In this document: positions 38,782 to 48,964 of the stretch, piece by piece
Numbering within the stretch: position 1 is the first letter of the stretch
Layout of the letters: every line of letters begins with the position of its first letter
Source: Aminobacter sp. HY435
GTDB lineage: Bacteria > Pseudomonadota > Alphaproteobacteria > Rhizobiales > Rhizobiaceae
DNA length: 64,000 bases
NCBI RefSeq assembly: GCF_027568395.1
Contig: NZ_JANKZL010000005.1
Coordinates: 124,001-188,000, forward strand
Reading direction: 5' to 3'
Notes under the pieces: generated by a model
Seen by the model: only the letters and a program-made list of their open reading frames with translations
What the model was told of the DNA's origin: nothing
The model's database searches: none
Position numbers and translations under genes: made by a program

Positions 38782-39969
38782 TCAGTCCACGCCGTCTGGC
38801 AAGGCGGTGGCGTGCACGCTGCCGTGGTCGACGGTCAGGAACTGCGCCTTGCCGGCGAGGCTCGAAAACAGGCTGGCTTCCGTGCCTGTCATGAAGGCCT
38901 GGCAGTTCAGCTCTTCGAGAATCGCAAACAGCGCGGCGCGTCGACCGGCGTCGAGATGGGCGGCAATTTCGTCGAGCAGCAGGATGGGGGCTGCCCCCGC
39001 CATCTCGCCGGTCAGGCGGGCATGCGAGATGACGATGCCGATCAAAAGCGCCTTCTGCTCGCCGGTCGAACAGAGTTCGGCCGGCATGGATTTGGGCCGG
39101 TGGCGCACAAGCAGATCGGACCGGTGCGGACCTTCCAGCGTGCGGCCGGCCGCCCTGTCGCGCTCGCGCCCTCTGGCCAGCGCCTGGCGGAAACGCTCCT
39201 CGAGTTCGACTGCGGGCATGCCGCCGATACTCTCTTCGAGCGTTCCCGCGAGCGCCAGGTCGGCCTGGGGAAAGGGCCCGGTTTCGGGCAGGCGGCCGAT
39301 CATCGTGGTGAGAAGGCGGACCATTTCGACCCGCGCTGCCGCGATTGCCGCTCCCGTCTCGGCCATCTGGGTCTCGATGGCGTCGAACCAGCCGCTGTCG
39401 CGGCGGTCTTCGCCGAGCAGCCGGTTTCGCCCGCGCATCGCCTTTTCGTAGTCGAGCGCGCGCTGGCCGTGCGCAGGGTCGATGGCCAGCACCATCCGGT
39501 CGAGGAAACGGCGGCGGTCGCCTGCGGGTCCGGTGAACAGGGCGTCCATCGAAGGGGTGAGCCAGACCACGCGCAGCCATTCGAGCATGTCGTCGGCGGA
39601 TTTGGCGTTGGCGCCATTGATGCGCACACGGCGGCCGGCTTCTCCAGCAGCCTCGGGCGCCGTGCCGGTGCCAATCTCGGCGTCGCCGAACGGACCTTCG
39701 ATCGTGGCGTGCACGGCAAAGGCGCCGTTGCTCCCCTCGCGGGCGACATCGGGGTAGGGCGCGCGGCGCAGGCCGCGTCCCGGTGTCAGGAACGAGATCG
39801 CTTCGAGGAGATTGGTCTTGCCCGCGCCGTTCTCGCCGGTGAACACCACCGCGCCCGGCCTGAGGTCGAGCGAAAGCGAGCCATAGTTGCGGAAGTCGGT
39901 CAGCTTGAGCGTGCTGATATGCGTCGAGGGCGTGCGTTTCCGCTCGCCCTCTGGGGTCTGGTCTTGCAC
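38782..39969 (-). CDS. recF: DNA replication and repair protein RecF
   Basis: SMC-like ATPase that loads RecA at gapped DNA through RecFOR. The 395-residue protein has Walker A GENGAGKT (45-52), the signature region STGEQKALLIG and Walker B ILLLDEIAAHLD near the C-terminus. It begins 13 bases after dnaN ends, in the classical dnaA-dnaN-recF order. Confidence 0.95.
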   Translation of the reverse strand: MQDQTPEGERKRTPSTHISTLKLTDFRNYGSLSLDLRPGAVVFTGENGAGKTNLLEAISFLTPGRGLRRAPYPDVAREGSNGAFAVHATIEGPFGDAEIGTGTAPEAAGEAGRRVRINGANAKSADDMLEWLRVVWLTPSMDALFTGPAGDRRRFLDRMVLAIDPAHGQRALDYEKAMRGRNRLLGEDRRDSGWFDAIETQMAETGAAIAAARVEMVRLLTTMIGRLPETGPFPQADLALAGTLEESIGGMPAVELEERFRQALARGRERDRAAGRTLEGPHRSDLLVRHRPKSMPAELCSTGEQKALLIGIVISHARLTGEMAGAAPILLLDEIAAHLDAGRRAALFAILEELNCQAFMTGTEASLFSSLAGKAQFLTVDHGSVHATALPDGVD

Positions 39970-39982
39970 GGCCGTCCTGGCG

Positions 39983-41101
39983 CTACACGCGCATCGGCAT
40001 CAGCACGTAGAGAGCGTTCTCGTCGGCTGTGTCGTGGATGAGCGTGGGGGAGCCGGCGTCGGCCAGCATGAAGCGCGCTTCGCTGCCCTTCAGTTGGGCC
40101 GTGACATCGAGCAGGTACTTGGCGTTGAAGCCGATCTCGATCGGGTCCGACGAATAGTCGGCCGCAATCTCCTCAATGGCGCTGCCCGAATCGGGGTTGT
40201 TGACGGCAAGCGTCACCTGGCCGTCGGCAATCGACAGCTTGACCGCGCGGCCGCGCTCCGACGAGATCGTCGACACGCGGTCGACTGCCGCAGCGAAGCT
40301 CTGGCGGTCGATGACCAGTTTCTTGTCGTTGCCGCTCGGGATGACGCGCTGATAGTCGGGGAAGGTGCCGTCGATCAGCTTCGACGTCAGGATGACGCCG
40401 CCGATGGTCAGGCGAATCTTGGTGTCGGAAAGCTCGGTGGTCACAGCGACGTCCGGCGTGTCCATCAGCTTCTGCAATTCGCTGACCGTCTTGCGCGGGA
40501 TGATGATGCCCGGCATGCCTTCGGAGCCGGCCGGCGCCTCGACTTCGGCGCGCGCCAGGCGGTGGCCATCGGTTGCGACAGCACGCAGCATCAGCTTGCC
40601 GGCGCTTTCCAGCGTGTGCAGGAAGATACCGTTGAGATAGTAGCGCGTCTCTTCGGTCGAGATGGCGAACTGGGTCTTGTCGATCAGGCCTTTAAGGGCC
40701 TGCGCGTCGAGCCTGAAGATGTGCGAGAAGGTGCCGGCGGAAAGCTCGGGGAAATCCGACTGCGGCAAGCACTGCAGGCGGAAGCTCGAGCGGCCCGAAA
40801 TGACCGACATGGCGTTGCCGTCGTCGTCGGTCTTCAGCATCACCTCTGCGCCTTCGGGCAGCTTGCGGACGATGTCGTAGAGCAGATGGGCAGGCACGGT
40901 CGTCGCGCCAGCACGCTCGACGCTGGCCGGCGTCGCTTCCGAAATCTCGAGGTCGAGGTCGGTTGCCTTGAGTTCGAGACTTGCGCCGTCTGCCTGCAGC
41001 AGAACGTTCGAAAGGATCGGGATCGTGTTCCGCCGTTCCACCACGCGGTGCACGTGGTTTAGCGACTTCAGAAGATTGGAGCGTTCCAGGATAACACGCA
41101 T
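39983..41101 (-). CDS. dnaN: DNA polymerase III beta sliding clamp
   Basis: Ring-shaped processivity clamp. ATG at 41101 gives a 372-residue protein with the standard N-terminus MRVILERSNLLKSLNHV. The in-frame open sequence beyond it runs antiparallel-free through dnaA in another frame and is not coding. The C-terminus ends YVLMPMRV, typical of the clamp family. A 200-base gap to dnaA holds a TGGGGATAA DnaA-box-like site (41256-41264) and a GANTC site. Confidence 0.97.
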   Translation of the reverse strand: MRVILERSNLLKSLNHVHRVVERRNTIPILSNVLLQADGASLELKATDLDLEISEATPASVERAGATTVPAHLLYDIVRKLPEGAEVMLKTDDDGNAMSVISGRSSFRLQCLPQSDFPELSAGTFSHIFRLDAQALKGLIDKTQFAISTEETRYYLNGIFLHTLESAGKLMLRAVATDGHRLARAEVEAPAGSEGMPGIIIPRKTVSELQKLMDTPDVAVTTELSDTKIRLTIGGVILTSKLIDGTFPDYQRVIPSGNDKKLVIDRQSFAAAVDRVSTISSERGRAVKLSIADGQVTLAVNNPDSGSAIEEIAADYSSDPIEIGFNAKYLLDVTAQLKGSEARFMLADAGSPTLIHDTADENALYVLMPMRV

Positions 41102-41301
41102 GACGAAACAGGCTCGCTTATTTGAAGATGCGGGCTCACGGGCTCGAATGCGCCCGGGAAAGCCCGCAACACGATCGGAATTGCGCCGAGTCTGACAGTA
41201 AAAAGGCCGGAAAGGCAAGCCCGCGCGGCCATTGCAGGCGCTTGCGCGAGCGTTCTGGGGATAAGTGCGGGCGCTGGGGCGTCGCCAGCGCCGGCAAAGC
41301 G

Positions 41302-42834
41302 TCAGGCCTGGTCGTTGATCAGCCTGCGCAGCAGTTCCAACTCCTGCGCCAGTGTGTTGTCGCCGCCCGACAGGTCTTCGATCTTGCGCACGGCATGCAG
41401 CACGGTGGTGTGATCGCGGCCACCGAAACGCCGCCCGATTTCCGGCAGCGAACGCGGCGTCATCACCTTCGACAGATACATCGCGATCTGGCGCGGCTTG
41501 ACGATGGTGCGTGTGCGCCGGTTCGACAGGAGCTCCGTCTTCGACACGTTGTAGTGGCGCGCGACGATGCGCTGGATGTCTTCGATGCGGACGCGCTTGG
41601 GCTCGCCCGTCCGGTAGATGTGGCCGAGGATCTCGTCGATGCGCTCGATCGACAGCTGCGGCTCGAACGACTGGCGGAAGACCAGCTGGTTGAACGCGCC
41701 TTCGAGTTCGCGGCCGCTGCCCGTCACCGTGCGGGCGACGTGCGCCAGCACTTCCTCGTCCATGGCGAGGTTCGGGTCCTCTGCCTTGGCGCCGGCGTAG
41801 CGGATCTTGAGCATGCCAAAGCGCATGCCGAAGTCCGGCGCCGACATTTCCAGTGCCACGCCGCCATTGAGGCGCGAACGGACGCGCGGTTCGAGCGATT
41901 CCAGCTCTGCCGGCGGACGGTCGGCGGCGACGACGACCTGCTTGGCCGAGTCGAGCAGCATGTTGATGAGATGGCAGAACTCGTGCTGGATCGACTTGCC
42001 CTGGAGGAACTGCATGTCGTCGATGATCAGGAGATCGATGTCGCGCAGCTGTTCCTTGAGCGTCAGTGCGTTGTTGTCGCGGATCGCGGTTGCAAAGCGC
42101 CACATGAAGTATTCTGCGGTCAGGTAGACGACGCGCGACTTCGGGTTCTGGCGCAGCGACTCGGCGGCGATCGCCTGCAGGAGGTGCGTCTTGCCGAGAC
42201 CGACGGTGGCATGGAGGAACAGCGGGTTGAAGCGCGAGTTCGATTCCGCCACGGCGCGCGCGGCAGCCAGCGCCACGCGGTTCGACGGGCCTTCGACGAA
42301 GGACTGGAACGTGTAGCGCGGGTCGAGCGGCGAGCCGAGGACGCTCTGCTTGAACTCCGGCTCCGCCGCGCCGTTGCGGACGGGGGCAGGGCGCTCGACG
42401 CGGCCGGCGGCCACTGTGCTGGTGGCAAGCGCGGTCTGCGTCTGGCGCACCGGCTTGCGGGCGCCGGCGACGTCGCTGTCGACGATCGGGCGGCCTACCC
42501 GCGTTGCCGTGCGGATGATGACTTCGAGCTTCATCAGCTCGGGTTCTTCCTGACGCCACAATTCAGCGATCAGATCGAGATAGTGGCTGTTGATCCAGGA
42601 ACGCAGGAAGGCGGTCGGCACCGAAAGGCGGATGACGCCCTTGGAAGCTTCCGCAAGCTTCATGCGGCCGAACCAGCTGGAGAAGACCTCGCTGCCCAGG
42701 CGCACCTGGAGCTGTGTCTTGACCCGGTCGAAGATCTTCTCTGCCGCACTCGCTGCGGCAGCCTCGTTACCCTCGATCAGATCGCCGCCAAAAAGAAAGC
42801 CCGCCTTTGCTTCGCTTTCGATGCCGCTTTGCAT
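41302..42834 (-). CDS. dnaA: Chromosomal replication initiator protein DnaA
   Basis: AAA+ initiator that binds DnaA boxes and melts the origin. ATG at 42834 (TAGGGA upstream) gives 510 residues. Domain I is about 35-110, a variable linker follows, then the AAA+ domain with Walker [10 protein letters not shown] and Walker [11 protein letters not shown], and the domain IV DNA-binding signature [13 protein letters not shown]. An in-frame TTG at 42843 is less likely. The upstream gap is unusually long and rich in regulatory motifs. Confidence 0.97.
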   Translation of the reverse strand: MQSGIESEAKAGFLFGGDLIEGNEAAAASAAEKIFDRVKTQLQVRLGSEVFSSWFGRMKLAEASKGVIRLSVPTAFLRSWINSHYLDLIAELWRQEEPELMKLEVIIRTATRVGRPIVDSDVAGARKPVRQTQTALATSTVAAGRVERPAPVRNGAAEPEFKQSVLGSPLDPRYTFQSFVEGPSNRVALAAARAVAESNSRFNPLFLHATVGLGKTHLLQAIAAESLRQNPKSRVVYLTAEYFMWRFATAIRDNNALTLKEQLRDIDLLIIDDMQFLQGKSIQHEFCHLINMLLDSAKQVVVAADRPPAELESLEPRVRSRLNGGVALEMSAPDFGMRFGMLKIRYAGAKAEDPNLAMDEEVLAHVARTVTGSGRELEGAFNQLVFRQSFEPQLSIERIDEILGHIYRTGEPKRVRIEDIQRIVARHYNVSKTELLSNRRTRTIVKPRQIAMYLSKVMTPRSLPEIGRRFGGRDHTTVLHAVRKIEDLSGGDNTLAQELELLRRLINDQA

Positions 42835-43059
42835 ATTTTGCAATCCCTAACCTTCGGTACTCGTGATCCGATGAAGACGCGCCGCGCGTCCTTCGGAATG
42901 CTCATTCGGGCTGCAGGCCGTTTCCGGCGTCACCCCAATCTCGTTGCGTCCGGCTCGCCGCGAGGGCGACCGGAACCGTGGCGCTGTTGGGGGCGACAGC
43001 GTCAGGCAAAAGCGTAGCCGTCTGGCGCAAGCGCCAGTTCGTCAAAACCTGTTATGCCG

Positions 43060-43490
43060 TGTTATCCCCACACGCCCTGTCGAAGTGGACACGCCTCTCC
43101 CGATCGCGGAATCCTTCCACGCCGAAAACGCCGCCGATTTTTGTGGCTTGGCCGAGGGCTCTGTGCCCGTCCTTCGATGAAAAGACCTTACAAAAATCGC
43201 TGTGGACAGGGCAAGGGCGAGTCTAACGGGTTTTTGGTGAATCTGGTTTGCTCCGCGCCGGATTCACCTGCCTTGGAACGCGCCCGCAGCGCTAAAGCCT
43301 TTGTGATTCAAACCCTTTTTGCGGAGTCGAAAAAATCCGCGCCCGCCGGGAAAAAATTCTAAAAGAATCCGCTTGACACCTACTTGTCCCCCGAGTCCCG
43401 CGGGAGACTTGAACAACCTGTGGATGACCGTGTGTAAGCTCATGAAATTGCTATGGAATTTCTGACACGGTGAGTCTGCGGATAAGGCTG
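43060..43490. promoter_or_regulatory. dnaA upstream region with clustered GANTC (CcrM) sites and DnaA-box-like motifs
   Basis: The 824-base gap between rpsT and dnaA has no credible gene. Within it, nine GANTC sites lie at 43109, 43219, 43239, 43261, 43305, 43324, 43365, 43393 and 43472. DnaA-box-like 9-mers with one mismatch are at 43062-43070 (TTATCCCCA), 43419-43427 (TGTGGATGA) and 43477-43485 (TGCGGATAA). The segment 43300-43370 is locally A-rich. This fits cell-cycle control of dnaA or an origin-like region; in rhizobia oriC is usually mapped elsewhere, near hemE. Confidence 0.55.
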
Positions 43491-43604
43491 CTTGTTGCAG
43501 TTGTACTTATCAGAATAGCCGAATATGCCGGCAAATATTCTTGCTCCCTCGCGGTGTGCTTGGACGGCATTCGGGATGGCTTTTCCGGCCCATTTTTGAA
43601 CAAA

Positions 43605-43632
43605 GAAAAACCCGGCTGGTTAGGCCGGGTTG
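43605..43632 (-). terminator. Rho-independent terminator after rpsT
   Basis: On the minus strand an 8-bp AACCCGGC/GCCGGGTT stem (43609-43616 with 43624-43631) runs into a T-run, starting about 28 bases past the rpsT stop codon. It separates rpsT from the dnaA regulatory region. Confidence 0.88.
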
Positions 43633-43658
43633 TTCAGAAATCCAATTGCTTGCAGGGC

Positions 43659-43925
43659 TTAGGCGGAAAGCGCCTTGACCCGCTGCGCCAGACGCGAAAC
43701 TTTGCGCGAGGCGGTGTTCTTGTGCAGCACGCCCTTGGTGGCGGCGCGCATCAATTCCGGCTGGGCTGCCGAGAAGGCTGCTTCTGCCTTCGCCTTGTCG
43801 CCCGAAGCCAGAGCTTCTTCGACCTGGCGGACATAGGTCCGGACGCGCGACCGGCGGTTCTTGTTGATCGCTGCGCGACGGGCGATCTTACGCGTTGCCT
43901 TCTTGGCCGAGGAGGTATTGGCCAT
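43659..43925 (-). CDS. rpsT: 30S ribosomal protein S20
   Basis: Small basic 16S rRNA-binding protein of 88 residues with the family pattern [20 protein letters not shown] at the N-terminus and the [11 protein letters not shown]-terminal helix. It is a single-gene unit with its own terminator. The rpsT-dnaA neighbourhood is common in alphaproteobacteria. Confidence 0.96.
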   Translation of the reverse strand: MANTSSAKKATRKIARRAAINKNRRSRVRTYVRQVEEALASGDKAKAEAAFSAAQPELMRAATKGVLHKNTASRKVSRLAQRVKALSA

Positions 43926-44059
43926 GGTGCCTCTCTTTGATCTCTATGGTGGGCGCGAACGGCTTGCCGCAGTGCGCAAAAATCATTCGGGCGCCCCATA
44001 GGCCGCCTCGGTTGGTGGGCTTATAGTTCAGCTTGCCCGTTGCGTCAACGCGATTCAGA

Positions 44060-44833
44060 TCAGCGGTTGTGGAAATTCGCAGTGCGCTTCTCGGCGAAGG
44101 CGGCCATGCCTTCCTTCTGGTCCTCGAGCGCGAACATCGAGTGGAACACGCGGCGTTCGAAGCGCAGTCCCTCGGCCAGCGTCACCTCATAGGAGCGATT
44201 GACGGCTTCCTTGCACATCATCACGGCAGGCAGCGAGAAAGCGGCGATCTTGGCTGCGGCCTTCATCGCTTCGTCGATCAGTTCGCTGGCTGGCACGACC
44301 CGCGAGACGAGTCCCGATCGCTCGGCCTCGGCCGCATCCATCATGCGGCCGGTCAGGCACATGTCCATTGCCTTCGACTTGCCGACGAAACGGGTCAGCC
44401 GCTGCGACCCCCCCATGCCGGGCATGACGCCAAGCGTGATCTCGGGCTGGCCGAACTTGGCGGTGTCGGCGGCGATGATGAAGTCGCACATCATGGCGAG
44501 TTCGCAGCCGCCGCCCAGCGCATAGCCGGCGACTGCCGCGATCATCGGCTTGCGGGTTGCGGCGAACGCCTCCCAGCCGGAGAAGAAGTCCTCGAGATAA
44601 GCCTCGACATAGGTCTTGGCCTGCATCTCCTTGATGTCGGCGCCGGCGGCGAAGGCCTTTTCGGAGCCGGTGATGACGATGGCGCCAATGCCGTTGTCGG
44701 CGTCCAGTTCACGGGTGGCGGCGAGCAGCTCGGCCAACACCTGGGAGTTGAGTGCATTGAGCGCCTTCGGCCGGTTGAGCGTGATCAGCCCGACCTTGCC
44801 GCGCCTTTCCGTGATGATCGTTTCATAGGCCAT
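44060..44833 (-). CDS. Enoyl-CoA hydratase (crotonase family)
   Basis: A 257-residue crotonase-fold enzyme hydrating 2-enoyl-CoA in beta-oxidation. The oxyanion-hole region AAGADIKEM, the first catalytic Glu region [11 protein letters not shown] and the second, [14 protein letters not shown], are all present. This is the FadB1/PaaF-like short-chain type. It lies between mutM and rpsT on the same strand, 46 bases after the mutM stop. Confidence 0.93.
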   Translation of the reverse strand: MAYETIITERRGKVGLITLNRPKALNALNSQVLAELLAATRELDADNGIGAIVITGSEKAFAAGADIKEMQAKTYVEAYLEDFFSGWEAFAATRKPMIAAVAGYALGGGCELAMMCDFIIAADTAKFGQPEITLGVMPGMGGSQRLTRFVGKSKAMDMCLTGRMMDAAEAERSGLVSRVVPASELIDEAMKAAAKIAAFSLPAVMMCKEAVNRSYEVTLAEGLRFERRVFHSMFALEDQKEGMAAFAEKRTANFHNR

Positions 44834-44879
44834 CTCGCGGCTCTCCTCGTTGCTTCTGGCGATATGCCTTCGCTCTAGC

Positions 44880-45770
44880 TTACCGCTGGCACTGGCGGCA
44901 ATAGAAGGTTGAGCGCCCGCTTTGCACTATGCGTTCGACATGGCCGGCACAGCCGCTGTGCGCGCAAGCTTCGCCCTCGCGGTCGTAGACCGAAAACGAA
45001 TGCTGGAAGTAACCGAGCGAGCCGTCGGTATGGACATAGTCGCGCAGGGAGGAGCCGCCGGCGGCGATGGCGTCGGCGATCACCTCGCGGATCGACGTGG
45101 CGAGAAGCTCCGCCCGCTCGCGCGCGACCTTGCCTGGGCCGGCGATGGTCCCGGCTGGGCGTGTCGGCGACAGGCCGGCACGCCACAGCGCCTCCGCGAC
45201 ATAGATGTTGCCCAGCCCGGCGATCAGCCGCTGGTCGAGCAGGGCCGCCTTGAGCGGGGTTTTCTTGTCCCTGAACAACTCGGCCAGCAACACGCCGTCA
45301 AGCGTGTTGCCGGTGGGTTCGACACCCAGGCCCGACAGCATCGGATGCTCCGCGCCGTCGCGTTCGGCAAACAGCATGAAGCCGAAGCGGCGCGGATCGT
45401 TGAACACGATCCGCGCCGGCGTTCCGGTGGTATCGGTGAGATGGAACACGACATGGTCGTGGGTTTCGGCCTTCGATCGCTCGTGGTGGAAGACGCCGGG
45501 CGTTGCCGCCTGCTCGTCGGTCTCGACGCGGAACGAGCCGGACATGCCGAGGTGGCAGATCAGCAACGGCGCGTCCTCGACGTCGGCGACGAGATATTTG
45601 GCCCGACGGCCGAGCGAACTGACCCTGCGGCCTTCGAGCCGGTCGCCGAAGCGTTCGGGAAAAGGATAGCGCAGATTGGGCCGGCGGGTCTCGACGCGGT
45701 CGATGCGCGCGCCCTCGAATACCGGCTGCAGGCCGCGCCGGACTGTTTCGACTTCGGGCAACTCAGGCAT
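44880..45770 (-). CDS. mutM: Formamidopyrimidine-DNA glycosylase
   Basis: Removes 8-oxoguanine and ring-opened purines from DNA. The 296-residue protein starts MPELPEVET (catalytic P2, E3). It has the H2TH region and a C-terminal zinc finger with C-x4-C and C-x2-C spacing (the last CRQC), the variant spacing seen in alphaproteobacteria. It overlaps the 3' end of deoB by 8 bases, so translation of the two is coupled. Confidence 0.95.
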   Translation of the reverse strand: MPELPEVETVRRGLQPVFEGARIDRVETRRPNLRYPFPERFGDRLEGRRVSSLGRRAKYLVADVEDAPLLICHLGMSGSFRVETDEQAATPGVFHHERSKAETHDHVVFHLTDTTGTPARIVFNDPRRFGFMLFAERDGAEHPMLSGLGVEPTGNTLDGVLLAELFRDKKTPLKAALLDQRLIAGLGNIYVAEALWRAGLSPTRPAGTIAGPGKVARERAELLATSIREVIADAIAAGGSSLRDYVHTDGSLGYFQHSFSVYDREGEACAHSGCAGHVERIVQSGRSTFYCRQCQR

Positions 45771-47001
45771 TGGTCACGATCGTCTTGAGGAAAGAGTGGC
45801 CGTGGCGTCCGGGTGCAAGGCCAAGATGCTCGGCGACCGTTTCGCCGATGTCGGCGAAAGTCGGTCTGAGGCCGATGTCGCCCCCGGAAAAGCCTGGAGC
45901 CATGCCCAGCACCGGGATGCGTTCGCGGGTATGATCGGTGCCGCGCCAGGTCGGGTCATTGCCATGATCGGCGGTGAAAATCAGAATGTCACCTCCTTTC
46001 AACCGGGCGAGGGCTTCCGGGATGCGCTTGTCGAAGGCTTCAAGCGCTGCTGCATAACCCGGAACGTCGCGCCGGTGGCCGAACTCGCTGTCGAAGTCGA
46101 CAAAGTTGGCGAAGACGAAGTCGCCGTCGCCCGCGCCGTCCATCGCGCCGAGCGCCTTGTCGAACATCGCCATGTTGCCTGCGGCCTTGCGCACTTCCGA
46201 TATGCCGCGATGGGCGAAGATGTCGCCGATCTTGCCGATGGCGATGACCTTGCTGCCGCGTGCCGTCAGCCGGTCGAGCAGTGTCGGCTCAGGCGGCGGC
46301 GTCGCGTAGTCCTTGCGGTTGGGTGTGCGTTCGAATGTGGCGCTGCTTTCACCGACGAAGGGCCGCGCAATGACACGGCCGATGTTGAGCGGGTCGACCA
46401 GACGGCGCACGACTTCGCAGAGTTCGTAGAGGCGCTCGAGCCCGAAATGGCCTTCGTGGGCGGCGATTTGCAGCACCGAGTCCGTCGACGTGTAGCAGAT
46501 CGGCCGGCCTGTCCGGATATGCTCCTCGCCCAGCCGCTCGATGATCTCGGTGCCGGAGGCATGGCAATCGCCCAGTATGCCCGGCACCTTGCCCTCGCGA
46601 ACGATGGCTTGGGTCAGCGCGGCAGGGAAGGCGGGCACGGTCTGCGGAAAATAGCCCCAGTCGAAGGTGACTGGAAGGCCAGCGATTTCCCAGTGCCCCG
46701 ATGGCGTGTCCTTGCCGCTCGAGATCTCCTGTGCCGTTCCATGGAAGGCGCCCGGCAGCAAGCCGGCTTCGCGTGCGAATTCGAATCCGCTGGCAAGTTT
46801 GGCTGCGCGGCCAAGCCCGAGCGACACCATGTTGGGCAGAATGAGCGGCCCGTGGCGCAGACCCTCGCGGTCGCCGCGGCCGCTGGCGCAGGCTTTCGCG
46901 ATGTGGCCGAATGTGTCGGAGCCGACATCGCCAAAGCGCTCGGCATCGGCTGCGCCGCCCATGCCAAAGGAATCCAGGACGAATATGAATGCACGCGCCA
47001 T
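45763..47001 (-). CDS. deoB: Phosphopentomutase
   Basis: Interconverts ribose-1-phosphate and ribose-5-phosphate in nucleoside salvage. The 412-residue protein belongs to the alkaline-phosphatase superfamily. Metal ligands appear in [12 protein letters not shown] near the N-terminus and in [11 protein letters not shown] and HTRERIP near the C-terminus. It ends inside the first codons of mutM; no other nucleoside-catabolism gene is adjacent. Confidence 0.95.
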   Translation of the reverse strand: MARAFIFVLDSFGMGGAADAERFGDVGSDTFGHIAKACASGRGDREGLRHGPLILPNMVSLGLGRAAKLASGFEFAREAGLLPGAFHGTAQEISSGKDTPSGHWEIAGLPVTFDWGYFPQTVPAFPAALTQAIVREGKVPGILGDCHASGTEIIERLGEEHIRTGRPICYTSTDSVLQIAAHEGHFGLERLYELCEVVRRLVDPLNIGRVIARPFVGESSATFERTPNRKDYATPPPEPTLLDRLTARGSKVIAIGKIGDIFAHRGISEVRKAAGNMAMFDKALGAMDGAGDGDFVFANFVDFDSEFGHRRDVPGYAAALEAFDKRIPEALARLKGGDILIFTADHGNDPTWRGTDHTRERIPVLGMAPGFSGGDIGLRPTFADIGETVAEHLGLAPGRHGHSFLKTIVTNA

Positions 47002-47118
47002 CTATTGCCGGCTTTCGGTTGCCAATGAGGCAGACATAAGATCTGCCGCAGGTCTTGGCAATTCTGACAGCGCAAGCTCCCGACATACCGCCAGTGCAGC
47101 GCAGTCCTGCTGGGCGTT

Positions 47119-47742
47119 CTAGCAGTCGGCGCAGGGTATCGTCTGACTCATGCGCGGACGCAGATAGTAGATTTCGCCCATGGAGATGCTGTCGAACGAT
47201 GCGGCCAAGCCGATCGCAGCCTTGTTCTCGGCTGCCCAGGTGAGCACGGGTTTGTAGTCGAGGTCGCTTTCGACCCTTATCAGAAAACTGCCGGCGATCC
47301 TGAGAGCATCGGGAACGTTCGTGATGGTGCCCGCCGGGACGTTGATGGTCGTCACCCCGTTCACGAGCTTGCGCGACCACGCAACCTGGGCCCTGGGCGG
47401 CGCGTCGGCGGTGATCTCGACGGCCGTAATGACAATCTTGCCGGTGCTGCGGCTGTAGGGCTGCAGGATCGACTCGCCGATCTTCATCACCGCGTCCACC
47501 TCGGAGCTCTTGATCGTTTGCTGCTGGGTGATGAGGTCCGCGACCATGGAGCCGACGCGGCTGACTTTCTTGTTGGTCTCGATCGCTTGCGAGACCTCCA
47601 TGGTCAAGAAGTAGAGCGCCATCAGAAGTGGGGCGATCAAGGCGAACTCGACGGCTGCGACGCCACGCTTGTCCCGAGCGAAAAAATCCACGCACATCCA
47701 CCACTGCTCCAGCATGGACCGTGCCCCCGCACCGAATGACAT
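47119..47742 (-). CDS. TadE-like minor pilin/pilus assembly protein (1)
   Basis: A 207-residue protein with the TadE-like N-terminus DKRGVAAVEFALIAPLL, a transmembrane helix (about 28-50) and a periplasmic C-terminal domain with three cysteines near the end. ATG at 47742 has AAGGGA upstream and avoids overlap with the preceding gene; the open frame to 47868 would overlap it. It works with the Tad pilus encoded next door, probably as a pseudopilin processed by CpaA. Confidence 0.85.
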   Translation of the reverse strand: MSFGAGARSMLEQWWMCVDFFARDKRGVAAVEFALIAPLLMALYFLTMEVSQAIETNKKVSRVGSMVADLITQQQTIKSSEVDAVMKIGESILQPYSRSTGKIVITAVEITADAPPRAQVAWSRKLVNGVTTINVPAGTITNVPDALRIAGSFLIRVESDLDYKPVLTWAAENKAAIGLAASFDSISMGEIYYLRPRMSQTIPCADC

Positions 47743-47827
47743 CTTGTCCCTTTCCATGAGCGCGGCTGAACACCAGTCGATGGCGCGCCTACCCTTGAAA
47801 CCGCGCATGGCGATTGCGAAAAATGCG

Positions 47828-48403
47828 TTAGTCGTTGAATGGCTCGTTCTGCCAGATGACAGTGGCAAACTGCAGCGTGTGGCCGCCCTTCAGGTTCGAC
47901 ATCCACGAGCGCATGAAGTCCGTAATGACGGGCCATTTGTAGAAGACGCGCAGCATGTTCTTCGACATGGAGAGCCCTGGCTTTACCTCGAACCCGGTAG
48001 TGTCGATGTCCCTGTCGTTGGTGAACTTGATTTTCACGTTCGCCGCATCGGCAAAGCTTGGATAACTGCGCAGGTCGACCAGCAGCCCCGGGCACCCCTT
48101 GGCGACGAGCACCTCCAGCTTCTTGCAGAGCATCGCCTTCACGGCCGTCTCGTTGAGTTCGTTCGTAGCCCTGATCTGGCCTGTGCGCAGCTGCCGTGCC
48201 AGATCGTCGGTCGCGTTCGACAGAACCTGCTGGCCGGCAAACGAGATGCAGCTTTCAAGGATGGCGAACACCAGCAGCGAAAACGGGATTGCCAGCACGA
48301 CGAATTCGATCGCTGTGCTGCCGCTTCGATCGCGCATGAAGCGTGCGGCGAAGCCCTTGCGGCTGCGCTTGGCATGCTGGCGTGCTTCAGTCTCGTTGTC
48401 CAT
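47828..48403 (-). CDS. TadE-like minor pilin/pilus assembly protein (2)
   Basis: A 191-residue protein with a basic cytoplasmic leader (about 20 residues) and the TadE motif DRSGSTAIEFVVLAIPF. The TM helix and a periplasmic domain with two cysteines follow. ATG at 48403 is used, giving the start MDNETEARQ. It precedes the other TadE-like gene on the same strand by 85 bases. The pair lies upstream of pilA, oriented away from the main cpa operon. Confidence 0.85.
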   Translation of the reverse strand: MDNETEARQHAKRSRKGFAARFMRDRSGSTAIEFVVLAIPFSLLVFAILESCISFAGQQVLSNATDDLARQLRTGQIRATNELNETAVKAMLCKKLEVLVAKGCPGLLVDLRSYPSFADAANVKIKFTNDRDIDTTGFEVKPGLSMSKNMLRVFYKWPVITDFMRSWMSNLKGGHTLQFATVIWQNEPFND

Positions 48404-48538
48404 GTCCCGACCGCCTCTTGTGGCCCCGGGACGCACCATAGAGCAAAGCCGTTGAAGCTCGGTTTGAATGATCCGGAAAATTGCGCAGCACCTGTAAACC
48501 AGGCGCTAACCTTGCACGCCAGGGGATGTCTGAGGTCC

Positions 48539-48964
48539 CTATTGGCTCGCGTTCATCTCGGATTCGGAAATCCGTTCGGCATCGCTCTTGTAGGAACTCT
48601 CGCAGTAGGGTGTGCATGAGAGCGTCTGGATTTCGGAGCGCCTGTAGATGCGCACCGACGAAGCGTCGTGCCGGATCACCGTCACCTGTTCATCGACGAT
48701 CGGCTGCCCATCGGCATCGAGGACCACCAGGTTGGTCACCCCAAATCCCTTGCCGGTCAGTACGATCGTCGAGGAGTCCTGTACCGAGGCGTCGGCGATT
48801 GCAGAATTGCCGACGACAATGGTGTCGGCAGGCCGCGCCAGGCGCACGATCTTGGCCTGGTTCATCGTCACTTCTATCCCTTTGCCCGCTTGCGCGGACA
48901 GCGCGCCGGCCAGGGAAGCCGCAGCCGCAAATGCGCCCAAAAGGAAAACTCTCTGCATTGTCAT
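48539..48964 (-). CDS. Pilus assembly protein N-terminal-domain protein (stand-alone, CpaC-like)
   Basis: A 141-residue secreted protein. The signal peptide is residues 1-26 (ending SAQA) and the rest matches the secretin N-terminal domain of CpaC/RcpA: VTMNQAKIVRLARPADTIVV, then GVTNLVVLDADGQ. No secretin domain follows. Two cysteines lie in LSCTPYC near the C-terminus. ATG at 48964 with GAGG six bases upstream is used. It is likely a periplasmic accessory of the Tad secretin. The gene is first of the minus-strand minor pilin set. Confidence 0.8.
   Translation of the reverse strand: MTMQRVFLLGAFAAAASLAGALSAQAGKGIEVTMNQAKIVRLARPADTIVVGNSAIADASVQDSSTIVLTGKGFGVTNLVVLDADGQPIVDEQVTVIRHDASSVRIYRRSEIQTLSCTPYCESSYKSDAERISESEMNASQ

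Noticed and set aside
41102-42559. Extension of the dnaN frame to 858 residues
   Set aside because: The extra part is an Arg-rich alternative frame inside dnaA. The sliding clamp has its normal N-terminus at 41101.
43373-43420. TTGACA on the plus strand in the dnaA gap as a promoter
   Set aside because: No acceptable -10 element at 16-18 bases and no plus-strand gene downstream; it may be chance in an A/T-richer region.
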